A program made the translations under genes and the position numbers. From Alteromonas pelagimontana (GTDB taxonomy: Bacteria; Pseudomonadota; Gammaproteobacteria; Enterobacterales; Alteromonadaceae): a DNA stretch of 64,000 nt. A model generated the notes under the pieces. That model ran no database searches, was not told the DNA's origin, and worked only from the letters and a program-made list of their open reading frames with translations. The DNA lies in assembly GCF_002499975.2 (NCBI RefSeq), contig NZ_CP052766.1:1178001-1242000 (forward strand). Reading direction: 5' to 3'. How positions within the stretch are numbered: position 1 is the first letter of the stretch; every line of letters starts with the position of its first letter. This document shows, piece after piece, positions 56,879 through 64,000 of the stretch.

Positions 56879-56914
56879 CCGTCAGGCCAAAGGCACTGCT
56901 TTGTAGTCTGACGG
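56879..56914. terminator. Hairpin between rdgC and the Xre-cupin gene
   Basis: CCGTCAG pairs with CTGACGG, with an inner CAAAG/CTTTG stem, between convergent genes. There is no clear T run, so the call is weak. Confidence 0.4.
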
Positions 56915-56974
56915 ATGTCTTTCCGTGCCCTGGCGAAATTTCTCGCGATGATAAAAAGCAGAGAACAAATCATG

Positions 56975-57541
56975 CTATTTCGGGTAATAAATAATATCCA
57001 TAAAGCGAACATTTTTGCTTCGCGCTTTATAGCCATGTTCCATAGCGGCATTCAGCACAAATGATTGTTCCTGAGCCAGCAAAATCCACTCCTCACCCTG
57101 CTTTATTTCTAGTTTGCCCTCCAGTACATGAATATGTTCCAGCACGCCAGCCCGGTGTGCAGAAGAAAGCTGTTCATGATGGTTTAACAGGGTTATTTCA
57201 AATACTTCAAAGCCAGTCGACGGGGTAAAAGGAAAAAGCGTTTTTACGTGCATATGAGGATCATTGGCAAAGGCGCTGATATCAGAACCATGGGAACCGC
57301 TTGTGGTGTTTTCCCCCTCAGCTTCTCCGGCAATAAACGATGAAAACGAACTCTCAATGCCGGTGGCGATCTTCCACAATGTAGCAATAGTAGGGCTGGA
57401 TTCCTGGCGTTCTATTTGCCCCAACATTGCTTTTGAGACGCCGCTGGCCCGGGCGAGCTTGTCTAGCGACCAGCCTTTCGCTTGTCGTTGCTTTTTAAGT
57501 TGAGTGGCGATTTGGCGGGAAAGGCTGTCTTGGCTCTTCAA
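56975..57541 (-). CDS. Xre-family regulator with C-terminal cupin domain
   Basis: 188 residues: an HTH_3 domain (about 12-67, SLDKLARASGVSKAMLGQIERQ in part) and a cupin sensor domain (about 110-185, HRAGVLEHIHVLEGKLEI with likely metal ligands, then AAMEHGYKARS). The start is TTG at 57541, since GGAG lies 6 nt upstream and no in-frame ATG is near. It is divergent from the BenE-type transporter and a perfect palindrome sits 13 nt upstream of its start; it probably represses itself and the transporter, with a small ligand bound by the cupin. Confidence 0.93.
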   Translation of the reverse strand: MKSQDSLSRQIATQLKKQRQAKGWSLDKLARASGVSKAMLGQIERQESSPTIATLWKIATGIESSFSSFIAGEAEGENTTSGSHGSDISAFANDPHMHVKTLFPFTPSTGFEVFEITLLNHHEQLSSAHRAGVLEHIHVLEGKLEIKQGEEWILLAQEQSFVLNAAMEHGYKARSKNVRFMDIIYYPK

Positions 57542-57554
57542 ATATCACTCCTTT

Positions 57555-57576
57555 ATTGTGCGTTATAACGCACAAT
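57555..57576. promoter_or_regulatory. 22-bp perfect palindrome, probable operator
   Basis: Half-site ATTGTGCGTTA followed directly by its exact inverted copy TAACGCACAAT, centred between 57565 and 57566, in the gap between the divergent Xre-cupin and BenE-type genes. Length and symmetry suit a homodimeric Xre repressor. Confidence 0.7.
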
Positions 57577-57690
57577 GTTACACTTTGCTTGTGAGGGAAA
57601 ATCGTTATCAACAGGATTTTCCCTGCGCTGTATATCGTTAGGCTCTACAAATAGTACCCTTTCTATTCCCTTTTTTGAAAAGGAATCACA

Positions 57691-58869
57691 ATGGTAAGCG
57701 CAATCCGTTTAAGTCACGTCGCTGCAGGATTGACCGCAGTGGTGGTAGGCTATAGCAGTGCCGTGGTATTGGTAATTGAAGCTGCCCGCACGGCTGGTGC
57801 CACTCCCGCAATGGTTATCAGCTGGTTACTGATATTGGGACTAGGTATGGGAGCAACTTGTATCTTTTACTCCTGCCTGTACCGTGTGCCTGTAATCACC
57901 GCCTGGTCTACACCCGGTGCGGCTTTTCTCATTGGTGTGGTAAAAGATTATCCGCTTAACGAGGTGGTAGGCGCGTTCAGCATTGCTGCGGTATTTTCGC
58001 TTGTGACAGCCCGCAGCCAGTTTCTTATGCGCAAAATTGACGCTATTCCTCCGGCAATTTCTGCCGCCATGCTTGCCGGTATTCTTGTTCCAATTTGCCT
58101 TGGCGTGTTTACAGACGCGGCAGAATATCCTTTGCTGATTGTGAGTTTTCTCATCTTGTATATAGGTGGTGGTCTGCTTTTCCCGCGCTATTTAATGCTG
58201 ATGTTGTTAGCCGCTGCCATGGTAGCCAGTGTGTTAGTGGGCGATATAGCCCAGCTTGAATGGTCAGTTACTGTTCCGCGGTTAGAATGGGTAACGCCGC
58301 ATTTTTCACTTGCATCAACCATCGGGCTGGCGTTGCCGCTGTTTTTAATCACTATGCTGTCTCAGAACTTGCCGGGCATAGCGATATCCAAAAGTTATGA
58401 TTTTAAGCCAGACAATCGCGCCGTATTAACAGGTCTCGCTTTACTCCAACTGGTGACGGGGCCATTTGGCGGATTTACCTTCAATTTTGCAGCCATTACT
58501 GCTGCCATTTGTATGGGGGACGATGCTGATCCCAAACGCTCAGAGCGGTACAAAGCCGCCATAATGGCAGGAATCGGTTATCTTATTTTCGGCGCTCTTG
58601 CGTCTGTGGTGGTGTTGATATTTACTCATATGCCAGCGGTGATTGTACATTTACTTGCTGGGCTTGCTTTAATTGCCACTTTAAAGAGCTCACTATTTAA
58701 AGCGTTGGAAAATTCTCAGTATCGCCACGGGGCAATTCTCACATTTTTATGCTCAGCGTCAGGTTTACTGTTTGCGCAGTTGAGCGCTCCTGTGTGGGGG
58801 CTAGTGTTAGGTTTAACAGTGACAGGCCTGGAAAAACTTAAAATCAGAAAAAGCGAGTCGCTACATTAA
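57691..58869 (+). CDS. BenE-family benzoate/H+ symporter-like transporter
   Basis: 392 residues with about twelve membrane helices. The BenE family features are GLTAVVVGYSSAVVLVIEAA, VITAWSTPGAAFL (the substrate-site loop), LPLFLITMLSQNLPGIA and GPFGGFTFNFAAITAAICMG. Family members carry benzoate and related aromatic acids; no aromatic catabolic genes are nearby, so the real substrate is uncertain. Likely controlled by the divergent Xre-cupin protein. Confidence 0.93.
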   Translation: MVSAIRLSHVAAGLTAVVVGYSSAVVLVIEAARTAGATPAMVISWLLILGLGMGATCIFYSCLYRVPVITAWSTPGAAFLIGVVKDYPLNEVVGAFSIAAVFSLVTARSQFLMRKIDAIPPAISAAMLAGILVPICLGVFTDAAEYPLLIVSFLILYIGGGLLFPRYLMLMLLAAAMVASVLVGDIAQLEWSVTVPRLEWVTPHFSLASTIGLALPLFLITMLSQNLPGIAISKSYDFKPDNRAVLTGLALLQLVTGPFGGFTFNFAAITAAICMGDDADPKRSERYKAAIMAGIGYLIFGALASVVVLIFTHMPAVIVHLLAGLALIATLKSSLFKALENSQYRHGAILTFLCSASGLLFAQLSAPVWGLVLGLTVTGLEKLKIRKSESLH

Positions 58870-58903
58870 GAAAAAAACCGGCTATGAATGCCGGTTTCTT
58901 TCT
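58868..58903. terminator. Bidirectional terminator between the transporter and HDOD genes
   Basis: AAACCGGC, 7-nt loop, GCCGGTTT with A run before and T-rich tail after, between convergent genes. Confidence 0.9.
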
Positions 58904-58922
58904 TAAATTAATCCGCTGAAAA

Positions 58923-59759
58923 TTAGGCAAATATTAACTTCGCGCTGTCACGCATATCTTTGAATTCTTCGGAATTAAGTTCATTTAGGTTTTCTACCAG
59001 ACCTCTTTGCACCGCCAAATTCAGTACCGCATCTTTTTGGCTTTCCAATTGTCCAGAAAGGGCTGCGCCTACTCGAACGAAGTCCAGGTAAGAAAGGTTG
59101 GAAGGGATCACAGACAAATCGTTCCAATTTTCAGAAACAGAAATAAATGTATCACCAAAGCCCCACACCCGCATTATGCTACCGCCGATGGGGCAAGAGA
59201 GCTTATCGATAGCATCTTCAAGAAAAGTAGGATTCGCAAACACTTCTTCGTGACGTTCTGCTTCTGTCAAAATGGGGAGTACACCAATATTATGAACAAG
59301 CGCTGCCAGGGTCATCGTATCCAGGCTCAATTCACGCTTCTTCGTCCGCGCCATATAGGTTTGCAGTGCAGCCATAGAATTGGCTACCACATTAACGGTA
59401 TTCTCCCACTCTCTTTTCATGTACTGGCTAACCAATTCATTTTTGGAAACGAAGAGTTGTTCCATGGCTAACGCAGTGGCAATATTTTTAATTTGCCGTA
59501 ATCCAATCCGCGTGACTGCCTGACTAATCGAGTTAACCTTGACGGATCTTCCTAAGTAAGCGCTGTTGGCGATTTTAATCATTCTGGCGCTTAACGATGG
59601 ATCTTGTCCGATCACGTCTCCCATCGCATTCAAATTTATATCTGGATCATCTGCCGCTTTGCGTACTTTTAAAGCAATCGCCGGCAGTGTGGGTAACACC
59701 ATAGTATCGTTATTGATTTTTTCGACGAGAATTGTGAGTAGCGCGTTTTGTGTAGACAT
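58923..59759 (-). CDS. HDOD-domain protein
   Basis: 278 residues, a single HDOD domain (about 20-215): LPTLPAIALKVRKAADDPDIN, IGQDPSLSARMIKIANSAYLG (in part), ISQAVTRIGLRQIKNIATALAM and LAALVHNIGVLPIL, where the second HD metal motif of true HD hydrolases is degenerate. HDOD proteins act as signalling adaptors in motility, c-di-GMP and stress control. I prefer the ATG at 59759, which has GGTAG behind GGCAGG, over the longer frame reaching 59810. Confidence 0.9.
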   Translation of the reverse strand: MSTQNALLTILVEKINNDTMVLPTLPAIALKVRKAADDPDINLNAMGDVIGQDPSLSARMIKIANSAYLGRSVKVNSISQAVTRIGLRQIKNIATALAMEQLFVSKNELVSQYMKREWENTVNVVANSMAALQTYMARTKKRELSLDTMTLAALVHNIGVLPILTEAERHEEVFANPTFLEDAIDKLSCPIGGSIMRVWGFGDTFISVSENWNDLSVIPSNLSYLDFVRVGAALSGQLESQKDAVLNLAVQRGLVENLNELNSEEFKDMRDSAKLIFA

Positions 59760-60135
59760 ATCTACCTTTACCTGCCTTTCTGAAATTTTCAGCTTGCCAA
59801 TTGCTGACAACAGTCATTGGTGGCCGTGACGTTGAAAATACCAGCTGCTCAGTCAGTCCTTTGCTGTAGTTATAGTGTCCGGCCAGCGAACAGCTTCCGT
59901 AAATGAAATATATCAGTGAAAGAACCAAACTGCACTCAAACTTAGCGTCTTTTTCGATATTCTGCCAGAACTTGCTGCGAACTGCGGATTCGATAGTGGC
60001 ACATTTCTGGTAGCTTAGGGTATGCTAGCAGGCACTTCGACAAAGTACCTAAAGCAGGTTACCTTGCGCGTTATTAATAACATTGGCATTTCAGCATAGT
60101 CCTGAATGTCAGCATAAAATGAAAAGACAGATATT
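59760..60135. other. Divergent intergenic region HDOD gene / M49 peptidase gene
   Basis: About 375 nt holding the promoters of both flanking genes. I see no repeat, terminator or small gene that I can support. Confidence 0.55.
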
Positions 60136-61836
60136 ATGAAAACAACATTATTCAAACTGCATAAACTAACGTCGGCAGTTGCTGCCGCTACCTTTTGCCT
60201 TACAGCGTGTAGCCCAGCGAAGGATGAAATAGCTTCTCAAGTTGTACCCGATGTAAATCAAGTCCAGCAGACTGATCAGACCCTGTTGGTTGACCGTGCC
60301 CGCCTGGATATCTATCGGCCGGTAAAATTAACCACTGATCTTTCCCGATTATCTGATAACCAGAAATCTATGCTGAGCTTGCTTATTGACGCAGCAAAAA
60401 TTATGGATGATCTGTTTTGGAAGCAGGCTTTTTACACCAATGAAAATGCTTTTCTCTCTCAGCTTAAAGATGAAGACATCAAGCATTTCGCTGCTATTAA
60501 CTATGGTCCTTGGGACAGGTTAAACGGTGATGCCGCATTTTTAAACGGCTACGACATGAAGCCGTTGGGCGCTGAGTTTTACCCCCATGATATGACCAAA
60601 GAAGAATTTAACAGTGCCAAAATGGACGATAAAAACGGACAATATTCTTTAGTTAAGCGAAATCAGGAAGGCAAATTATACACCGTCCCTTACTCACAAG
60701 CCTATAAAAGCGAACTCACCGAAGCCGCAGAACTGCTACGTAAAGCCGCAACGCTAGCAGAAGATGCCAGCTTTGCTAATTACCTGAAGATGCGCGCCGA
60801 TGCTTTGTTAAGCAACAACTATCAGCCTTCTGATATGGCATGGATGGATATGAAAACCAATCCGGTTGAGCTAGTTATTGGACCGATTGAAACCTACGAA
60901 GATCAGTTGTTTGGCTACCGCGCAGCATTTGAAGCTTATGTATTGATAAAAGACATGAAGTGGAGCGAGCAACTTGCAAAGTACGCGCAGTTTTTACCTG
61001 AGCTGCAGAAAGGTTTGCCTGTACCCAATGAATATAAGGCCGAAATTCCCGGTTCAGATGCCGATTTAAACGCTTATGATGTCATTTATTATGGCGGCCA
61101 TTCAAATGCTGGTAGCAAGACCATTGCTATCAACCTTCCCAACGACGAGCAGGTTCAGTTGGAAAAAGGTACTCGTCGTCTCCAATTAAAAAATGCGATG
61201 CGGGCCAAATTTGATCATATTATGATGCCTATCGCGCAAGAACTGATCAGCCCGGAGCAACGTGACCACATCACGTTTGATGCGTTTTTCGCCAATACGA
61301 TGTTTCATGAAGTGGCCCATGGACTGGGAATAAAGAATACCATCGACGGCAACAGTACCGTTCGCGCTGCATTAAAGGAACACGCTTCTGCACTTGAAGA
61401 AGGTAAAGCCGATATTTTGGGGCTTTACATGATTCAAAGCTTATTGGAGAAGGGAGAAATTACCACCGGAGAACTAAAAGATTATTATGTTACTTTTCTG
61501 GCCGGCATTTTTCGCTCAGTTCGCTTTGGCGCTTCAAGTGCTCACGGCAAAGCCAATATGATCCGCTTTAACTTCTTCGCTGAACGGGGTGCATTTGAAA
61601 AAGGTCAGGATGGCTTCTATAAGGTGAATATGGAAAAAATGGGCGAAGCGGTAAAAGCCCTGTCTCGCCTTATTTTAACGCTACAGGGCGATGGCGATTA
61701 TAAAGGCGTGGGCAAACTGGTTGAGGAAAAAGGAACAATTAAACCTGACTTGGCTTCTGATTTAGCCAAATTAGAAAAAGCAAATATTCCCGTAGATGTC
61801 TATTTTGAACAAGGGAAAAAGGTTATCGGTTTATAA
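60136..61836 (+). CDS. Lipoprotein zinc peptidase, M49 (dipeptidyl peptidase III) type
   Basis: 566 residues with a lipoprotein signal (FCLTAC, Cys near residue 25). The zinc site is HEVAH at 391-395 with the second motif EEGKAD at 421-426 supplying the third ligand. The order and spacing follow dipeptidyl peptidase III, but the first motif is a five-residue HExxH instead of the usual six-residue HExxGH, as in the Caldithrix enzyme. Lipid attachment points to a periplasmic or outer-membrane peptidase. No operon partners; a weak purine-rich site precedes the ATG. Confidence 0.88.
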   Translation: MKTTLFKLHKLTSAVAAATFCLTACSPAKDEIASQVVPDVNQVQQTDQTLLVDRARLDIYRPVKLTTDLSRLSDNQKSMLSLLIDAAKIMDDLFWKQAFYTNENAFLSQLKDEDIKHFAAINYGPWDRLNGDAAFLNGYDMKPLGAEFYPHDMTKEEFNSAKMDDKNGQYSLVKRNQEGKLYTVPYSQAYKSELTEAAELLRKAATLAEDASFANYLKMRADALLSNNYQPSDMAWMDMKTNPVELVIGPIETYEDQLFGYRAAFEAYVLIKDMKWSEQLAKYAQFLPELQKGLPVPNEYKAEIPGSDADLNAYDVIYYGGHSNAGSKTIAINLPNDEQVQLEKGTRRLQLKNAMRAKFDHIMMPIAQELISPEQRDHITFDAFFANTMFHEVAHGLGIKNTIDGNSTVRAALKEHASALEEGKADILGLYMIQSLLEKGEITTGELKDYYVTFLAGIFRSVRFGASSAHGKANMIRFNFFAERGAFEKGQDGFYKVNMEKMGEAVKALSRLILTLQGDGDYKGVGKLVEEKGTIKPDLASDLAKLEKANIPVDVYFEQGKKVIGL

Positions 61837-62088
61837 CCCAATAAAAAAGCCTGGCAGTGGAAAATAATTCATAAGAAAATGATGCGTTATCCGCTGCTTT
61901 GGTCTTTTAACTTTATTTCTGTCCGGCGGTAGCCAAATAAATTGGCACTTCTTCTATCTTGCCTTTGCCTGCGTAAATCTATAGTTCAAATAAGTAAACC
62001 TGTTCTCAGGCACATATTGAAACATAGCCACAGAGCCTCTGTTTGGTACTTATGTTTTAATCCCACTACTTTTGTTAAAGGAATAACG

Positions 62089-62340
62089 ATGAGAAATATC
62101 TTCTTTTTTGACGCAATGCTCACCCCTAAAATTATCACTGTGGTTTATTGGTTATTACTCGCTAGTGCGTTTATCGGTGGCCTTACTACGATGTTCTTTG
62201 GCTACAACAGTAATTTCATATATGGCGTAGCCCTTACCATCGCAGGATGTATCGGCGCGCGAATCTGGTGTGAATTACTTATTGTATTATTTAAAATAAA
62301 CAGTAACTTGCAGAAGCTTGCTGATAAGGTAGAACAGTAA
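62089..62340 (+). CDS. DUF4282 membrane protein
   Basis: 83 residues with two membrane helices (VVYWLLLASAFIGGLTTMFFG and IYGVALTIAGCIGARIWCELLIVLF) and a short polar tail (KINSNLQKLADKVEQ), as in DUF4282 proteins of unknown role. The ATG at 62089 has AAAGGA 7 nt upstream; the longer frame upstream of it has no homology I recognise. A strong terminator follows. Confidence 0.85.
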   Translation: MRNIFFFDAMLTPKIITVVYWLLLASAFIGGLTTMFFGYNSNFIYGVALTIAGCIGARIWCELLIVLFKINSNLQKLADKVEQ

Positions 62341-62373
62341 AGAAAGATTTCAGTTCTTGTAGGCATCATTAAC

Positions 62374-62404
62374 AAAAAGGGCTGTCATTTGACAGCCCTT
62401 TTAT
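62374..62404. terminator. Bidirectional terminator after the DUF4282 gene and the HIT gene
   Basis: AAAAGGGCTGTCA, loop T, TGACAGCCCTTTT: a perfect stem with A and T runs at its edges between convergent genes. Confidence 0.93.
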
Positions 62405-62407
62405 CTT

Positions 62408-62776
62408 TTATTCAAGTTGCTTAGGTCTGTCAGTATAAGGCGGCCACCCCATCAATTTGCCAGCTAACACATGCAAGTGAATGTGATACACAGATTGACC
62501 ACCAAACTCATTACAGTTCATCACTGTGCGATACCCTTCTTCTGCGAAACCCATTTTTTTGGCCAGTTTGGCAGCCACCAGCATCATATGTCCCACCACC
62601 ATACGATCATCATCAGAAATATCGTTTATAGTCGCGATAGGCTTTTTCGGAATCACCAGAAAGTGAATGGGGGCCTGGGCATTAATGTCATTAAACGCCA
62701 AAACGAGATCGTCATCGTAAATAATATCAGCCGGTATTTCCCGGGAAATGATTTTATCGAATATAGTTTCTGACAT
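62408..62776 (-). CDS. HIT family nucleotide-binding protein (HinT-like)
   Basis: 122 residues. IFDKIISREIPADIIYDDD at the start, LAFNDINAQAPIHFLVIPKKPI in the core and the histidine triad in VYHIHLHVLAGKLMGWP match HinT, an adenosine 5'-monophosphoramidase. The length is normal. Stand-alone gene with a strong shared terminator. Confidence 0.96.
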   Translation of the reverse strand: MSETIFDKIISREIPADIIYDDDLVLAFNDINAQAPIHFLVIPKKPIATINDISDDDRMVVGHMMLVAAKLAKKMGFAEEGYRTVMNCNEFGGQSVYHIHLHVLAGKLMGWPPYTDRPKQLE

Positions 62777-62821
62777 AAATTTTACCCTTACGTTATCGCG
62801 TATTTAATATAGTGACTTCGT

Positions 62822-63622
62822 TTATCCAAACACAAACCATAGCAGAACAGCGCCTAGCAACAGCCGATAAATAACAAATGGCAACATACCTATTCGGGAA
62901 ATCCAGCTTAAGAAAAGATAGATACACAAATAAGCACTCACGAAAGAAAAGGCGGCGCCGTAGAATAACGCGCTCCAGTCGACTGCCGTATTTGACTCCA
63001 CCAGCTCAAGAGTAGCTAACGCACCCGCACCTAAGATTACCGGAATAGACAGTAGAAAAGAAAAACGTGCAGAACTTTCTCTGTCTAGTCCCAGCATTAG
63101 CGCTGCGGTCATAGTAATGCCGGAACGAGAAGTGCCGGGGATAAGGGCTACCGCTTGCGCCAGACCAATAATAACCGCTTGTCGCAACGTCATGGTTTCC
63201 AGTTTCTGCGTATGTTTAGCGGCTTTATCCGCGTACCATAACAACAGGCCGAAAATAATAGTGGTACAGGCAACCACCAGCATGGTTCGAGCGTTTAGTT
63301 CAATCCAGTCTTTTAGCAAGAAGCCAAAGACCACTGCAGGAATGGTAGCAATAATGACAAACCAGGCAAGTTTGCTGTCAGTAGTTTGCTGCTTACTAAA
63401 ACCTTTAGAAACCCAGGCGCCTGCCATTTGCGCAATGTCGTGACGAAAATAAATCATTACGGCTAACAAGCTTCCCACATGTACCGCAACGTCAAAGGCC
63501 AGCCCTTGACTTACCCAGCCCAGTAATTCTGCAGGTAGCAGTAAATGAGCCGAACTACTAATAGGTAAAAACTCAGTGACACCTTGAATAAGGGCAAGAA
63601 TGATAATTTCGAAGAGTGACAT
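62822..63622 (-). CDS. uppP: Undecaprenyl-diphosphatase UppP (BacA)
   Basis: Recycles the undecaprenyl carrier of peptidoglycan and surface polysaccharides. 266 residues with about eight membrane helices. The two diagnostic motifs are [15 protein letters not shown] near the start and [15 protein letters not shown] in the middle. The gene starts 2 nt after folK ends, so they are probably cotranscribed. Confidence 0.97.
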   Translation of the reverse strand: MSLFEIIILALIQGVTEFLPISSSAHLLLPAELLGWVSQGLAFDVAVHVGSLLAVMIYFRHDIAQMAGAWVSKGFSKQQTTDSKLAWFVIIATIPAVVFGFLLKDWIELNARTMLVVACTTIIFGLLLWYADKAAKHTQKLETMTLRQAVIIGLAQAVALIPGTSRSGITMTAALMLGLDRESSARFSFLLSIPVILGAGALATLELVESNTAVDWSALFYGAAFSFVSAYLCIYLFLSWISRIGMLPFVIYRLLLGAVLLWFVFG

Positions 63623-63624
63623 TC

Positions 63625-64000
63625 TTACGAGGAACTCCAGTTAAATAGGATTGGCCATAGCTGTTGCGAGGATTTATCAAAATCACACCACAACTGCCGG
63701 TAGGTTTGTCTTGCGACAGGATGGACTTCTTCAGGCACCAGTTCTGCAAGGGGTTGCAGAACAAAAGCATTGAACAGTATTTCTTCCCGAGGCAATACAA
63801 CAGGTTGCATGGTGATTACATGATTGTAGGTTAATAGATCTAAATCCAGAGTGCGAGAACAAAATTTCTTTTCGCCGTGCTTTCTACCATTCTCTCGCTC
63901 GATGGCCTTCAGCCGTTGGCATACCTGCTCTATCGACAATTCTGTGCAGGCTTTCACCACCAAGTTGTAGAATCGGCTTCCGTTAAACCCTACCGCTTCG
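63625..64000 (-). CDS. folK: 2-amino-4-hydroxy-6-hydroxymethyldihydropteridine pyrophosphokinase, partial (5' end outside)
   Basis: Folate pathway pyrophosphokinase HPPK. The window cuts off the N-terminal part; the frame stays open to base 64000 ([19 protein letters not shown] at the edge) and has the signature [13 protein letters not shown] with the Mg2+-binding DLD, then [22 protein letters not shown]. About 124 codons of an expected 160 or so are present. The TTG near 63963 is internal, not the start. Confidence 0.93.
   Translation of the reverse strand, partial: EAVGFNGSRFYNLVVKACTELSIEQVCQRLKAIERENGRKHGEKKFCSRTLDLDLLTYNHVITMQPVVLPREEILFNAFVLQPLAELVPEEVHPVARQTYRQLWCDFDKSSQQLWPILFNWSSS

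Noticed and set aside
1..64000. tRNA, rRNA, insertion sequences, integrases, phage genes
   Set aside because: I looked for typical T-loop patterns, transposase motifs and phage proteins and saw none that I could support.

Overview
The window looks like a chromosomal segment from a marine gammaproteobacterium of the order Alteromonadales (Alteromonas/Salinimonas-like). The grounds are the conserved blocks rplM-rpsI-petABC-sspAB, lptD-surA-pdxA-rsmA-apaG-apaH and relA-mazG-rlmD-acpS-pdxJ-recO-recJ-dsbC, plus a Vibrio/Alteromonadales-style TonB2 (TtpC) operon. Moderate base composition and the familiarity of the proteins support this; the genus is an inference. I see no rRNA, tRNA, CRISPR, prophage or insertion sequence.

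Layout: 0-2.4 kb holds a stand-alone periplasmic binding-like protein and the MgtE magnesium channel. 2.6-8.0 kb (minus strand) is the rplM-rpsI / petABC / sspAB block: ribosomal proteins S9/L13, the cytochrome bc1 complex and the stringent starvation proteins. 8.2-9.1 kb is another solitary binding-like protein. 9.2-18.5 kb (minus) carries mazG, relA, rlmD, acpS, pdxJ, recO, a small conserved unknown gene, recJ and dsbC, followed by djlA. 19.9-26.6 kb (plus) is the lptD outer-membrane biogenesis operon. 26.9-31.1 kb carries a chemoreceptor, a small DUF2945 protein and a CHASE4-GGEEF diguanylate cyclase. 31.1-38.1 kb holds lysC, a DUF192 protein, acnB, a sugar-dehydrogenase-like protein, a small membrane protein and an isochorismatase-like hydrolase.

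38.2-55.8 kb is the most interesting part. It holds a TPR-TonB fusion protein; a complete TonB2 operon (DUF3450 protein, TtpC, ExbB, ExbD, TonB, TPR protein); a TonB-dependent receptor; a 917-residue lipoprotein built from two near-identical halves; a PstS-like protein; PhoR and PhoB; and a divergent sensor kinase. I found Pho-box-like sites (TGTNA-N6-TGTNA or a close variant), each followed after 11 nt by a -10-like hexamer, upstream of three minus-strand units: phoB, the duplicated lipoprotein and the TonB2 operon. This suggests that PhoB drives the sensor, the presumed outer-membrane uptake pair and its private energiser together under phosphate limitation.

56.0-64.0 kb holds rdgC, an Xre-cupin regulator divergent from a BenE-type transporter with a perfect 22-bp palindrome between them, an HDOD protein, a lipoprotein peptidase of the M49 (dipeptidyl peptidase III) type, a DUF4282 membrane protein, a HIT protein, uppP and the 3' part of folK, cut by the window edge. 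Several palindromic intergenic repeats are scattered through the window.
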